Assembly (NCBI RefSeq): GCF_002257665.1
Contig: NZ_MQWB01000001.1
Span: forward strand, 742,502-806,501
DNA length: 64,000 nucleotides
Source of the DNA: Rubricoccus marinus
GTDB taxonomy: Bacteria > Bacteroidota > Rhodothermia > Rhodothermales > Rubricoccaceae
Reading direction: 5' to 3'
Positions within the stretch are counted from its first letter, which is position 1; each line of letters begins with the position of its first letter. The notes under the pieces are model-generated. The model saw only the letters and a list, made by a program, of their open reading frames with translations, ran no database searches and was not told the origin of the DNA. Shown here piece by piece: positions 8,368 to 17,684 of this stretch. The position numbers and the translations under genes are program-made.

Positions 8368-9078
8368 ATGGCCGACAGCCCTTCCCGCGCGAGCGGGGAG
8401 CCGACCACCGCCGACGACTCGTCCGAGTCGCCGCAGCGAGAGCTCCACCACATCACCCGCATCGACATCGAGCCTTCGGAGGCTTACCCCAACCGGCATC
8501 CCACCCATGGATGGCAGGTCCGCGCCCGGCGCGAGGGGAAACGGCTCTCCAAGTTCTTCGCCGATGCCAAGAACGACGGCCGCGACGGCGCCCTGGACGC
8601 TGCCAAGGCATACCGAGATCAGCTTCTTTCTGATATGCCAGACACTCCCCAGAAGCCCCGCAAGGCCTGGAGCAACACCGGCGTCGTGGGCCTCTCGGTC
8701 CGCGAAAAGGACGAGGGCGCCAAGCCGCGCCTTTACGTCCAGCTCAACTGGATCGACTCGACCGGCAAGCGCAAAGCGGCCTCCTACTCCGTCGAGAAGT
8801 GGGGCCTGCGCCGCGCGCTCTGGAACGGGTGCCTGCGCCTCTACCGCGAGCGCCAGGAGGCGGGATACCCCGTCGAGGAGCCGCACGTGATGTTCGCCCG
8901 CTCGCAAGAGCCGTTCGCGGACCAGATCCGGGCCGAGCAAAAAGAGGAGGCCCGCTTGGAGGCCATCGCCGAGGCCGAGCGCAAAGCCGCCGAGTACGCC
9001 GAGACGCCCGAGGGCAAAATGGAGGCCGACGCGAAACAGCTTAAGAGCGTCGAGGAGGCGCTGTTCGGCAAGGTCTAG
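8368..9078 (+). CDS. AP2-like DNA-binding domain protein
   Basis: The protein has 236 residues from ATG 8368 (MADSPSRASGEPTT). Residues about 28-75 (ITRID ... HGWQVRARREGKRLSKFFAD) and 105-155 (NTGVVGLSVREK ... SVEKWGLRRAL) each resemble the three-strand-plus-helix AP2/integrase-type module of bacterial AP2 proteins, where a GWQVR strand pair is followed by a helix with AKAYRDQLL. The C-terminal 60 residues are a charged, probably helical or coiled-coil region (EEARLEAIAEAERKAAEYAE). It may bind DNA. No recombinase or endonuclease domain is attached. The family assignment comes from recall of the pattern, not from a search. Confidence 0.6.
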   Translation: MADSPSRASGEPTTADDSSESPQRELHHITRIDIEPSEAYPNRHPTHGWQVRARREGKRLSKFFADAKNDGRDGALDAAKAYRDQLLSDMPDTPQKPRKAWSNTGVVGLSVREKDEGAKPRLYVQLNWIDSTGKRKAASYSVEKWGLRRALWNGCLRLYRERQEAGYPVEEPHVMFARSQEPFADQIRAEQKEEARLEAIAEAERKAAEYAETPEGKMEADAKQLKSVEEALFGKV

Positions 9079-9144
9079 CCTCTGGCGGGATCGCTCTGGC
9101 GCCAGGGGCCGCACCCAGCTTCTGACGCCAGAGGCTCGGCGTTC

Positions 9145-9514
9145 TCACGTGTACTCGGTCCCGCCCTTGCGCGTGAGGTAGTTGTCGCTGACCGATTTGA
9201 GCTGCACGCGCCCGAGTCCGGGGTCTGTGCACTCAGTCGCAGAGCGCACCAAGACGCCCCCGCGGATGTGCGTCTCGCGCCCTCTCACGGCCTCGCGGCC
9301 CGACGTGTACTCGCCCAGCGTGGCGTCAGAGTACGGCCCGCGATACGAGAGAGCCCTCAGGGATGTACACCACGAGGTCGCCTGTTTGATAGCGGCCTTT
9401 CACAACGACCGCGCGGTAGCCGCCTACGGCGGCGAGTTCAAGAGCGTCGGCATTCTCGTGCGGCTCAATGGTGAGCCGCGCGATGGGACATTCGGTTCGG
9501 GGTATCCCAGACAC
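9145..9514 (-). pseudogene. RNA ligase (Rnl2/DRB0094-like) remnant with a large internal deletion
   Basis: From 9514 downward one frame reads an N-terminal OB-like segment (LTIEPHENADALELAAVGGY, then VVVKGRYQTGDLVVYIPEGS) and stops after SRAVL. A second frame then continues as YRGPYSDATLGEYTSGRE ... HIRGGVLVRSA ... GRVQLKSVSDNYLTRKGGTE and stops at 9145. These are the two ends of an ATP-dependent RNA ligase of the DRB0094/Rnl2 type. The middle, including the KxDG nucleotidyl-lysine region, is missing, and the joint near 9335 also shifts frame. A full protein of about 330 residues is thus reduced to about 120 codons and cannot be active. Confidence 0.75.
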
Positions 9515-9619
9515 AACGAAGTAGGAAACGGGACGCCAAACCTCGCGCCGTTTCTCACGCCTTGCCTCTAGCGTGCCGCCAACGGCTCAAAGTGGAAGCC
9601 GAATAGACCGACATCGCAA

Positions 9620-9637
9620 GCCTCTGGCGCCAGAGGC
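9620..9637. repeat. Inverted motif pair before SecD-head gene end
   Basis: An exact GCCTCTGGCGCCAGAGGC palindrome eight bases beyond the stop of the minus-strand gene that ends at 9646. It is a possible terminator hairpin. Confidence 0.75.
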
Positions 9638-9645
9638 TTGCCAAA

Positions 9646-10632
9646 TTATGGGAGCGAGAACAAAACAACCCACCGGTGCCCCTCTGGACTATCGAGGCGC
9701 TCTAGAGCGATGACGGTTGCGGAGGTCAAGCCGTCTGCCTCCAGAAAGGTGTCACCTTGGACGACGTAGGCGCGATCGCCGAGCGTTGTGATACCCAGGG
9801 TTTCGCCTCTTATTGGAGATGACCACATCGGAGTGCCGGCGGCTGTCGTGAGCGCGAACGCCAGGGCTAGGGCATCCGTGTCGGAGAGGTCTCCGAAGCT
9901 TCTGCCGGGCGGAACGCTCCCAAGTACCTCCGCCAAAGGCAACCGGAGGCCGTCGATCGTGCCTGCAATCCCTTCGGCCTCATCCCCAACGAGACGAATC
10001 GCAGCCGAGCCTATCGCTCCGCGAAGGTCTGTGACCGCGTCTGGATGTAACGGGCGGGTGGCACTTTGCCAGTCACCGAGACGGAGCACGCGTTCCAGCG
10101 ACACAACTGTAGCCTCAGGCGTCGATGTGTCAATTGTCCGACGTGCGTATTCCCATGGAGTAAGACCCCCAACAGCTTCACGGATCGATGCCGCGATGTC
10201 CTCTGCTTCCTCAAGCGTCGTGCCTTCGATGCTCATACGGCCTCCTGTGATACGACCGTTGATTCGGGGCGCGGAGAGCACCCGATCCTCAAACACGACC
10301 GCCAATGGTTGACCAATCCGATCCCCTGTAATCTCCGCTAGCGTCTTCGACGCCTCTGGCGCGAACGCGAGCGAGACTAGCGGGACCGATGTTAAAGGGT
10401 CAGACGTGACGCCAACAGACTCCACGTCGCCAAAGGACAGTTCTAGCAGTAGCTCTCCGACGTATATCGTCTCACCGTCCGGGCCAGGCAACCCTGTCAT
10501 CCCGGTCGTTTCAGCTAGGTCAGCCCTGAGGGGGTACCACGAGGGAACCACTGCCTCGCGAAGCTCCACTGTGCCGGTTTGAGCACTCGCGCCAGAGACT
10601 AGACAGAGCAGAAGAAGAGTGAGAGCGCGCAT
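9646..10632 (-). CDS. Secreted protein with SecD P1-head-like domain
   Basis: The protein has 328 residues. The ATG at 10632 begins a signal peptide (MRALTLLLLCLVSGASAQ). Residues about 80-150 (VSLAFAPEASKTLAEITGDR, then LAVVFEDRVLSAPRINGRIT and MSIEGTTLEEAEDIAASI) match the P1 head subdomain of SecD. The transmembrane channel and the rest of SecD are absent. The C-terminal half is unrecognised and may be a second globular domain. It has only one copy of the window's iterated motif (near 10350), fewer than its neighbours. The function is unknown; a periplasmic substrate-binding role borrowed from SecD is a guess. Confidence 0.7.
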   Translation of the reverse strand: MRALTLLLLCLVSGASAQTGTVELREAVVPSWYPLRADLAETTGMTGLPGPDGETIYVGELLLELSFGDVESVGVTSDPLTSVPLVSLAFAPEASKTLAEITGDRIGQPLAVVFEDRVLSAPRINGRITGGRMSIEGTTLEEAEDIAASIREAVGGLTPWEYARRTIDTSTPEATVVSLERVLRLGDWQSATRPLHPDAVTDLRGAIGSAAIRLVGDEAEGIAGTIDGLRLPLAEVLGSVPPGRSFGDLSDTDALALAFALTTAAGTPMWSSPIRGETLGITTLGDRAYVVQGDTFLEADGLTSATVIALERLDSPEGHRWVVLFSLP

Positions 10633-10692
10633 TGAGTAGGATAAAGACCGGTATCGGGACTTATCTGTGCCCGTAGACTCCGGCGCCAGAGG

Positions 10693-13581
10693 CTACCGGG
10701 ACAGGTACAGATTCCGCATCTCGAACGGCCGCGCGATGTGCTCGTCCGTGATGTCGTCCACGAACGCAATCGCCTCACCGGTGGACTTCATCTCTGGGCC
10801 GAGCTCCTTGCTCACCTCGGGGAACTTGTCCCACGAGAAGACGGGCTCCTTGACGGCATAGCCTTCGAGCGAGGACTCCAACTCGCCGCTGGCGCGGAAG
10901 TCGGCAATCTTGGCGCCGAGCATGATCTTCGAGCCGATGGTCGCGATAGGCACGCCCGTCGCCTTGGCAACGAACGGGACCGTCCGGGACGCGCGAGGGT
11001 TGGCCTCGATCACGAACACGTGGTCCACAGGCGCGCCAGAGGCGTCGGGCCGCTTCTGCACCGCGAGCTGCGCGTTCATCATGCCGACGACGCCCAACTC
11101 GGTCGCGATCTTGGTCACGGTCTCTTTGAGCACCTCGACGGTCTCGTCGGAAAGTGAGAACGGCGGGATCACGGCCGTGGAGTCGCCGCTGTGGACGCCC
11201 GCGGGCTCGATGTGCTGCATCACGCCCGCGATGTGCACCTCGTCGCCGTCGGCCAAGCAATCCACGTCGACCTCGATGGCGTTCTCCAGGAAGAGGTCCA
11301 GCAGGATCTCGTTCTTGGGGAAGCGCTCCAGCACGTCGGCCACGTAGCTCGCCACCTCGTCCTTGTTGATCGCGATGTGCATGCCCTGGCCTCCGAGGAC
11401 GTACGAGGGCCGCACGAGAATCGGGTAGCCGATCTTTTCCGCCGTCTCGACCGCCTCTTCCACGCTCCGCGCCATGCCGTAGGGTGGGAACGGGATCTCC
11501 AGCTTTTTGAGCACCTCGGAAAACTTGCCGCGGTCCTCCGCGAGGTCCATCCGCTCGTACGGCGTCCCCATGATGGGCAGGCCTCTGGCAACGAACTGCC
11601 GCGCGAGCTTGAGCGCCGTCTGGCCACCCAACTGGAGGATCACGCCGTCCGGGTCCTCGTGGTCCAGGATGTCGGCCACGCGCTCCCAGAAGACCGGCTC
11701 GAAGTAGAGCTTGTCGGCCACGTCGAAGTCGGTCGAGACCGTCTCCGGGTTGCAGTTGATCATGATGGCCTCGTAGCCCATCTCTTTGGCTGCGAGTACG
11801 CCGTGGACGCACGAGTAGTCGAACTCGATGCCCTGCCCGATCCGGTTGGGGCCCGAGCCCAGGATGACCACCTTTTTGCGGTCGCTGCGCGTGCTCTCCG
11901 TCTCGCCCTGGTCGTACGTGCTATAGAAGTACGGCGTCTCGGCGGGGAACTCGCCCGCGCACGTGTCCACGACGCGGTAGGTCGGCTTGAGGCCGAGCCT
12001 CTGGCGATGCTCGCGCACGTGCTCCTCGGTCGCGTCGTCCTTGACGAGGTAGGCGATCTGCACGTCGCTAAAGCCGTGCTGCTTGAGCTCTAGCATGGCC
12101 TCGTGGCTGATCTCCGCCAGAGGCTGCTTCTCGGTCTTGCGCTCCAGTTCCACGAGCCCGTGGATGGCATCTAGGAACCACGGGTCCACGCGCGTGATGT
12201 CGTGGATCTCCTCCACGCTCGTGCCGAGGCGGAAGGCGTTGCGGATCTGGTAGAGGCGGTCCCAGTAGCTCTTCGAGAGCCTCTGGCGGATAACGTTCCG
12301 GTCGGGGAGCGGGCGGTCGGCGCCAAGGCCTGAGAAGCCGATTTCGAGCCCCTGCCACGCTTTCTGAAGGCTCTCGCTGAACGTGCGGCCGATCGCCATC
12401 GTCTCGCCGACGGCCTTCATCTGGGTCGTCAGCTCCTCGTCGGCGCCCTCGAACTTGTCGAAGTTGAAGCGCGGCACCTTGACGACGACGTAGTCCAGCG
12501 CAGGCTCGAAGCAGGCGCTCGTCGTCCCGGTGATCTCGTTGGGCAGCTCGTCCAGCGTGTAGCCGACCGCGAGGCGCGCGGCGACCTTCGCAATCGGGTA
12601 GCCTGTGGCCTTGGATGCGAGCGCCGAGGACCGCGAGACGCGGGGGTTGATCTCGATCACGATCATCCGCCCGTCGGCCGGGTTGACCGCGAACTGGATG
12701 TTGCAGCCGCCCGCAAAGGTCCCGATGGAGCGCATCGCCCGAATCGCGGCGTCGCGCAGGCGCTGGTACTGCGGGTCCGTGAGGGTCTGCTGCGGCGCGA
12801 CGGTCACGCTGTCGCCGGTGTGGACGCCCATCGGGTCCACGTTCTCGATGGAGCAGATGATGACGACGTTGTCGTTGGCGTCGCGCAAGAGCTCCAACTC
12901 GTACTCCTTCCAGCCGACCAAGCACTCCTCGATCAGCACTTCGTGAACGGGTGACAGCTCCAAGCCGCGCGTCACCTTGTAGTCGAAGTCCTCCGCCTTC
13001 CACACGATGCCGCCGCCCATGCCGCCCATCGTGAACGAGGGCCGGATGACGACCGGCTCAAAGCCGAGCCCGAGCCCGCCGTCCTCGCTTCTGGCGAGGT
13101 CCTGCGCGATCTCCTTCGCCTCCAAAAGGGACTTCGCGACTTTGGACCGCGCCTGGTCGATGCCGACCGTGTCCATCAGGTCGCGGAAGGCTTGGCGGTC
13201 CTCCGTAATGTGGATCGCGTCGATGTCCACGCCGATCACGTGGATGCCCTGCTCCTCCCAGTAGCCCTCTTGGTGCAGCGTGTCGGCGAGGTTGAGCGCG
13301 GTCTGGCCGCCCATCGTGGGCAGGACCGCGTCGGGCTTCTCCTTCGCGACGATCTCTTTGATGCTCTTGGGCGTCAGCTCCTGGAGGTAGACCACGTCCG
13401 CCGTCATCGGGTCGGTCATGATCGTGGCCGGGTTGGAGTTGACCAGGATCACGCGGTAGCCCTCGTCGCGAAGTGCGCGGGCGGCCTGGGTGCCGGAGTA
13501 GTCGAACTCGCAGGCCTGCCCGATCACGATGGGGCCGCTGCCGATGAGGAGGATGGACTGGATGTCGGTGCGCTTGGGCAT
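10693..13581 (-). CDS. carB: Carbamoyl-phosphate synthase large subunit, lacking the MGS domain
   Basis: CarB makes carbamoyl phosphate from bicarbonate, ammonia (from CarA) and 2 ATP, for arginine and pyrimidines. It has 962 residues from ATG 13581 ([20 protein letters not shown]). Two ATP-grasp halves are complete: [11 protein letters not shown], then [20 protein letters not shown]; and [17 protein letters not shown], then [10 protein letters not shown] and [20 protein letters not shown]. It stops after [19 protein letters not shown], so the roughly 130-residue MGS domain that carries UMP/ornithine control in E. coli (about 1073 residues) is missing. Bacteroidota commonly have this short form. 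carA lies downstream on the same strand after a small gene. Confidence 0.96.
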   Translation of the reverse strand: MPKRTDIQSILLIGSGPIVIGQACEFDYSGTQAARALRDEGYRVILVNSNPATIMTDPMTADVVYLQELTPKSIKEIVAKEKPDAVLPTMGGQTALNLADTLHQEGYWEEQGIHVIGVDIDAIHITEDRQAFRDLMDTVGIDQARSKVAKSLLEAKEIAQDLARSEDGGLGLGFEPVVIRPSFTMGGMGGGIVWKAEDFDYKVTRGLELSPVHEVLIEECLVGWKEYELELLRDANDNVVIICSIENVDPMGVHTGDSVTVAPQQTLTDPQYQRLRDAAIRAMRSIGTFAGGCNIQFAVNPADGRMIVIEINPRVSRSSALASKATGYPIAKVAARLAVGYTLDELPNEITGTTSACFEPALDYVVVKVPRFNFDKFEGADEELTTQMKAVGETMAIGRTFSESLQKAWQGLEIGFSGLGADRPLPDRNVIRQRLSKSYWDRLYQIRNAFRLGTSVEEIHDITRVDPWFLDAIHGLVELERKTEKQPLAEISHEAMLELKQHGFSDVQIAYLVKDDATEEHVREHRQRLGLKPTYRVVDTCAGEFPAETPYFYSTYDQGETESTRSDRKKVVILGSGPNRIGQGIEFDYSCVHGVLAAKEMGYEAIMINCNPETVSTDFDVADKLYFEPVFWERVADILDHEDPDGVILQLGGQTALKLARQFVARGLPIMGTPYERMDLAEDRGKFSEVLKKLEIPFPPYGMARSVEEAVETAEKIGYPILVRPSYVLGGQGMHIAINKDEVASYVADVLERFPKNEILLDLFLENAIEVDVDCLADGDEVHIAGVMQHIEPAGVHSGDSTAVIPPFSLSDETVEVLKETVTKIATELGVVGMMNAQLAVQKRPDASGAPVDHVFVIEANPRASRTVPFVAKATGVPIATIGSKIMLGAKIADFRASGELESSLEGYAVKEPVFSWDKFPEVSKELGPEMKSTGEAIAFVDDITDEHIARPFEMRNLYLSR

Positions 13582-13720
13582 CGGTGAGGCAGTGGGGAGT
13601 GGCCAGTGGCGAGTGGGGCCTCTGGCGAGGGATCTGAATCAGGAAGCGGCGTCGAGGACCGTCCGGGCGCGGGTGCCGCCAGAGGTCGGGGCGTTTCTGC
13701 CACTGGCCGCTGGCTCGTTC

Positions 13721-13948
13721 CTACTGGCCCGTAAACCCGCCGACGGTTTTCTGCTCCTCGCGCTCCAGGATCACGAGCGCGGCGAACTGGACCGGTCCGT
13801 CGTAGCCGCCGACGCCGCCCATGGCGGTCGTGGAGACCAGGCGCCAGCCCTCATTGAGGTGGCGCGTGAGGTCGGCGACGTTGCCGTTCTGGCCGTCGGC
13901 CTGACAGGTGACGACGAGGGCTTTTTTCTTGGTGGTCGGATCGGTCAT
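13721..13948 (-). CDS. DUF4177-like small protein between carA and carB
   Basis: A 75-residue protein from ATG 13948 (MTDPTTKKKALVVTCQADG). The order strand - helix (VADLTRHLNEGWRLVST) - strand (VQFAALVILERE) resembles the small DUF4177 fold, in which a GW-L-V motif follows the helix. It lies 139 bases after carB's start and 71 bases before the carA stop, all on the minus strand, so it probably sits within one carA-orf-carB transcription unit. Its function is unknown. The antisense frames here are long because of the high GC content, but this frame has the coherent protein. Confidence 0.65.
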   Translation of the reverse strand: MTDPTTKKKALVVTCQADGQNGNVADLTRHLNEGWRLVSTTAMGGVGGYDGPVQFAALVILEREEQKTVGGFTGQ

Positions 13949-14019
13949 AATCGGGGGCTGGCCTCTGGCGGCCGCGGACTGGAGTCCGGGGCGGGCCAGC
14001 CGGCACACGGGGGACGGAG

Positions 14020-15126
14020 CTAGGCCGGGGCGTTCTCGCCAGAGGCGATCAGGCTCAGGAACTCGTCGAAGAGGTAGTGGCTGTCGTGAGGGCCGGGGCA
14101 GGCCTCGGGGTGGTACTGGACGGAGAAGCCGGGGAAGCGCGCAAAGCGCAGGCCCTCCACCGAGCCGTCGTTCAGGTTGCGGTGGTGGACCGCCGCGGCC
14201 TCTGGCGTGACGGACTCGGGATCGACGGCGAAGCCGTGGTTCTGCGTCGTGATCTCGACCTTGCCCGTCTCGGCGTTGAGGACCGGCTGGTTGGCACCGC
14301 GGTGGCCCACTTTCATCTTGAACACCTCGATGCCCTCGGCGAGGGCCATGAGCTGGTGCCCGAGGCAGATGCCGAACAGCGGCAGGCCGCTGGCGATGGC
14401 CTCCTTGACGGTCGCGACGGCGTCCGGCATCGCGCGCGGGTCGCCGGGGCCGTTCGAGAAAAAGATGCCGTCCGGGTTCCACGCCTGGACCGTCGCCAGA
14501 GGCGTGTCGTGCGGGAAGAGGCGGACGCTGGCGCCTCTGGTGGCGAACGAGCGGAGGATGTTGCGCTTGACGCCATAGTCGTAGACGGCGATGCGCGGGC
14601 CGTCTCCCTCGGAGAAGTCCTCCGCTTCGGCGACGCTGACGCGAGAGGCCAGCTCCAGACCGGCCATGCTCGGGACGTTCTTCGCTTTGGCGATCAGGCT
14701 GTCGTCGTCCAGGTCCTCGGACGAGACGACGGCGTTCATCACGCCCTTCTCGCGGATGTGACGCACGAGCTGGCGCGTGTCGATGCCGCTGATCCCCACG
14801 AGGCCGTGGCGCTCCATCCACGCCGCCAGGGTCTCCTCGGAGCGGTGGTTGGAGGGGGAGTGGCAGAACTCGCGGACGACCAGGCCCGCCACCTTCGGCG
14901 TGTCGCTCTCGGTCGCGTCCTCGAACGCGCCGTAGTTGCCGATGTGGGGGTAGGTCATCATCATGAGCTGGCCCACGTAGGAGGGGTCCGTGAGGATCTC
15001 CTGGTAGCCGCTCATGGACGTGTTGAAGCACAGCTCGCCACCGGTCTCGCCTCTGGCGCCGACGGCGGTGCCGGTAAGGACGAGCCCATCTTCGAGGGCG
15101 ATCTTGGCGGGGGCGGTCTCGGTCAT
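14020..15126 (-). CDS. carA: Carbamoyl-phosphate synthase small (glutaminase) subunit
   Basis: CarA hydrolyses glutamine and channels ammonia to CarB. It has 368 residues from ATG 15126 (MTETAPAKIALEDG); the in-frame ATG at 15150 would add eight residues encoded by the repeat motif and is less likely. The N-terminal CPSase domain has GELCFNTSMSGYQEILTDPS. The class I amidotransferase domain has the nucleophile Cys in GICLGHQ and the His-Glu pair in VQYHPEACPGP. It is the first gene of a carA - small gene - carB series, and a hairpin with a T-tract lies about 45 bases upstream. Confidence 0.96.
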   Translation of the reverse strand: MTETAPAKIALEDGLVLTGTAVGARGETGGELCFNTSMSGYQEILTDPSYVGQLMMMTYPHIGNYGAFEDATESDTPKVAGLVVREFCHSPSNHRSEETLAAWMERHGLVGISGIDTRQLVRHIREKGVMNAVVSSEDLDDDSLIAKAKNVPSMAGLELASRVSVAEAEDFSEGDGPRIAVYDYGVKRNILRSFATRGASVRLFPHDTPLATVQAWNPDGIFFSNGPGDPRAMPDAVATVKEAIASGLPLFGICLGHQLMALAEGIEVFKMKVGHRGANQPVLNAETGKVEITTQNHGFAVDPESVTPEAAAVHHRNLNDGSVEGLRFARFPGFSVQYHPEACPGPHDSHYLFDEFLSLIASGENAPA

Positions 15127-15171
15127 CGGTGGCCTCTGGCGGGAGCGCACGGGACGGCGTGCGGGGCGGAT

Positions 15172-15200
15172 ACAAAAACAGCCTCCCCGGGGGAAGGCTG
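15172..15200 (-). terminator. Intrinsic terminator or attenuator upstream of carA
   Basis: Read on the minus strand, CAGCCTtCCCCcgGGGaGGCTG forms a strong stem followed directly by TTTTTGT. It sits about 45 bases before the carA start and about 215 bases after the upstream kinase stop. It could end kinase transcription, or it could be a regulated attenuator in the carA leader. I did not find a convincing anti-terminator partner by eye. Confidence 0.6.
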
Positions 15201-15363
15201 GACGCGGGAACGGCGGAGCCGAGGGGCTGGCTGGCCCCAGTCGGAAATCGGCAAGTGCAGCGGTGTTAGCAGCATCGGGCTCCGTGGTTTTCCCAAGCTA
15301 CGGGCGCGCGCCGCGCGCCGGCAACCGGACGGCGAGGCTCGGCGGGTCTTCACGCGCGGTTCA

Positions 15364-15381
15364 GCCTCTGGCGCCAGAGGC
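15364..15381. repeat. Inverted motif pair after Ser/Thr kinase gene
   Basis: An exact GCCTCTGGCGCCAGAGGC palindrome 36 bases downstream of the kinase stop (minus strand). Confidence 0.75.
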
Positions 15382-15416
15382 CACCGCGCCCGGCGTGGGC
15401 GCGCGCCGCCAGCGGC

Positions 15417-17513
15417 TCAGTCCTGGGGCGCGACGCCGCCCAGGGCCTCGAACTCCTCCAGGCTGCTCCGCGCCGCGTCTACAAACGGGTGGTCCGGTCC
15501 GAAGGCGGCCTCGCCGATGGCGAGCGCCCGGCGCTCGTCGTCCAGCGCCTTCTGGCCGTGCCCCAGTTTGGCGTGGACGCCCGCGCGCCCGTGCAGCGCG
15601 AAGGCGACGTACGGATGTTCGGCGCCGCGTACGTCGGTAGCGAGCGCGATGGACTCGTCCATGATGGGGAGCGCGTCGGTGTAGCGCTCCAACTCGTACA
15701 GGATGAGCCCGAGGTTGTTGAGGTTGACCGAGAGGTCGACGCGCGCGTCCTCGCTCGTCATAGCGCGGCGGCCTTCTACGACCTCTTGCAGGAGGCGGGC
15801 GGCGAGGCCGAGGCTGTCGAGGTCGGAGTAGGAGATCGCGAGCGTGTTGAGGATCTCCAGCCGGTTGCCGATGGAGTCCGGCGACGCGTGGCGCTCGTGG
15901 AGGCGGAGCGCGGCCTGCGCGTGCTGCACCGCAGCGGGGTAGTCGTCGGTGCGGTAGCTGAGGTTCGCGAGTTGGAGCAGGGCGTCCCGGTGCCCGAGCG
16001 GGTCTAGGTCGTTGTCTTCGTAGAGCCGGACGGCGTCGGTGAGCGCGCCAGAGGCCTCGTCGTAGAGCCCAAGCGCGATGTGGACGCGGCCGAGCGTAGC
16101 GAGCACGGGCGCAAGCTGCCGGGGCTGGCCGGCGAGGTTTTCCCGCGCCTGTTCCAGGCCCAGCGCGAGGAGTTCGCGCGAGGAGCGGTCGGCAGGGTCG
16201 GCGCCGGTGGGATCGGCGGCGCCGAAGATGTCTTCGAGGAACGTGGCCGTCGCATCGGCCTCGGCGAGCGCGGCCTCGGCGCGGTCGCGCTCGGCGCGCA
16301 GCCGCGTGGTGTAGAACGCCGCGCTGGCCACGAGCACGAGAAGCGCCAGCGAGGCCACGCCGACCGTCCCGCGGTGGCGCGACATGAACTTGCGGATGCG
16401 GTAGCTGGCCGCTGGCGGCCGGGCCTCCACAGGAAGGTCGTCCAGGTAGCGCCGGAGGTCGGCGGCGAAGGCGTCGGCGTTGGGGTAGCGGCGCTCGGGC
16501 TCCTTCGCGAGCGCCGTCAGGCAGACCGCGTCGAGGTCGCCGCGCACGCGACGGGCGGCGCCAGAGGCCGTGCTGGGCTCGCCTCTGGCGGCGGCTGCGC
16601 TGGGCAGCGTCGGGTCGGTTTCGAGGATGGCCGTCTCCAACCCCTTCTGGTTGTCGGCGCTGAACGGCTTAGTCCCCGCCAGGAGCTGGTAGAGCAGCAC
16701 GCCGAGCGCCCACACGTCGGTCGCGGTCGTGATCTCGCCGCCACGAACCTGCTCGGGCGCGCCGTAGGGGCGCGACATCGGCCGCTGCCCGGTCAGCGTC
16801 AGCGCGTCGTCGGGGTCGCCTTCGAGCAGCCGCGCGATGCCGAAGTCGAGCAGCTTCACCGTCGGCCGGCCGCTGGCGTCAGTCTCGACGAGGATGTTGG
16901 ACGGCTTGAGATCGCGGTGGACCACGAGGTGCCGGTGCGCGTGCGCGACGGCCTCGCAGACCTGGAGCATGAGGCGCACGCGGTCCTGCAGGCCCAGCGA
17001 GTAGCGCTCCACGTACTCGTTGAGCTGCTCGCCGTCCACGAGCTCCATCGCGACGTACGGCCGCCCGTCCTCGGTCTCGCCGCCGCCGACGAGCCGCGCG
17101 ATCCCGGGGTGCCGCAGCCGCGCCAGGATCCGCCGCTCAGCCTCGAAGCGGCGCAACACGGCCGCGGTGTCCATGCCCCTCTTGACCAGTTTCAGCGCCA
17201 CCTGCTGCTGGAACGCGCCGTCGGCGCGGGAGGCCGCGTACACCCGCCCCATGCCGCCCTCGCCAATCAGCTGGTCCAGGCGGAACGCGCCCACCTGCGT
17301 CCCGATCTGCGGGTCGTGGCCCATGATCTCGTTCAGATTCGCCACGGGCTGCATAAACGCGTCGTCGATCTCGGCATCGGCGTCCAGGAGCGCCTGCACG
17401 TCGGCGCGGGCCTCTGGCGCGAGCGCGTCGAGAAAGGCAGCGCGGTCCTCGGGCGAGAGCGACTGTGCCTCGTTGAAGAGGCGTTTGGCTTCGCTGTATC
17501 GGCTGTCGTCCAC
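15417..17513 (-). CDS. Transmembrane Ser/Thr protein kinase with TPR sensor region (first)
   Basis: The protein has 698 residues with a GTG start at 17513 (VDDSRYSEAKRLFNEAQSL), preferred because the longer open frame has an upstream Pro/Arg-rich non-protein-like segment. The kinase domain at about residues 80-350 has GEGGMGRVY, the VALKLVK lysine, VVHRDLKPSN, LLDFGIA and the APEQ segment. A motif-coded insert (AAARGEPSTASGAARR) interrupts its C-lobe. One membrane helix near residue 375 (GTVGVASLALLVLVASAAFY) is followed by about 300 residues of TPR repeats. The architecture is the Pkn type common in this lineage. No ECF sigma gene is adjacent. Confidence 0.9.
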   Translation of the reverse strand: MDDSRYSEAKRLFNEAQSLSPEDRAAFLDALAPEARADVQALLDADAEIDDAFMQPVANLNEIMGHDPQIGTQVGAFRLDQLIGEGGMGRVYAASRADGAFQQQVALKLVKRGMDTAAVLRRFEAERRILARLRHPGIARLVGGGETEDGRPYVAMELVDGEQLNEYVERYSLGLQDRVRLMLQVCEAVAHAHRHLVVHRDLKPSNILVETDASGRPTVKLLDFGIARLLEGDPDDALTLTGQRPMSRPYGAPEQVRGGEITTATDVWALGVLLYQLLAGTKPFSADNQKGLETAILETDPTLPSAAAARGEPSTASGAARRVRGDLDAVCLTALAKEPERRYPNADAFAADLRRYLDDLPVEARPPAASYRIRKFMSRHRGTVGVASLALLVLVASAAFYTTRLRAERDRAEAALAEADATATFLEDIFGAADPTGADPADRSSRELLALGLEQARENLAGQPRQLAPVLATLGRVHIALGLYDEASGALTDAVRLYEDNDLDPLGHRDALLQLANLSYRTDDYPAAVQHAQAALRLHERHASPDSIGNRLEILNTLAISYSDLDSLGLAARLLQEVVEGRRAMTSEDARVDLSVNLNNLGLILYELERYTDALPIMDESIALATDVRGAEHPYVAFALHGRAGVHAKLGHGQKALDDERRALAIGEAAFGPDHPFVDAARSSLEEFEALGGVAPQD

Positions 17514-17684
17514 AGGGTTTAGGCGGCGCGTGGAGAGGGGCGGACAACCTATACGTTTTCGGCTCCCCGGGGGGACCATCGCGCCAGAGGCCGGGCGGAG
17601 GGTGCCGCCGAATGGCCCGACGGGCTCCGGCCGGCTTCGCGTATCCTCTCGCGCGAAAGGTGCCCCTGGCGCGTTCGATCCCCC

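Noticed and set aside
13590-13620. Degenerate AGTGGGG/AGTGGCC repeats before carB as a second quadruplex
   Set aside because: The G runs are too few and uneven for a convincing quadruplex.
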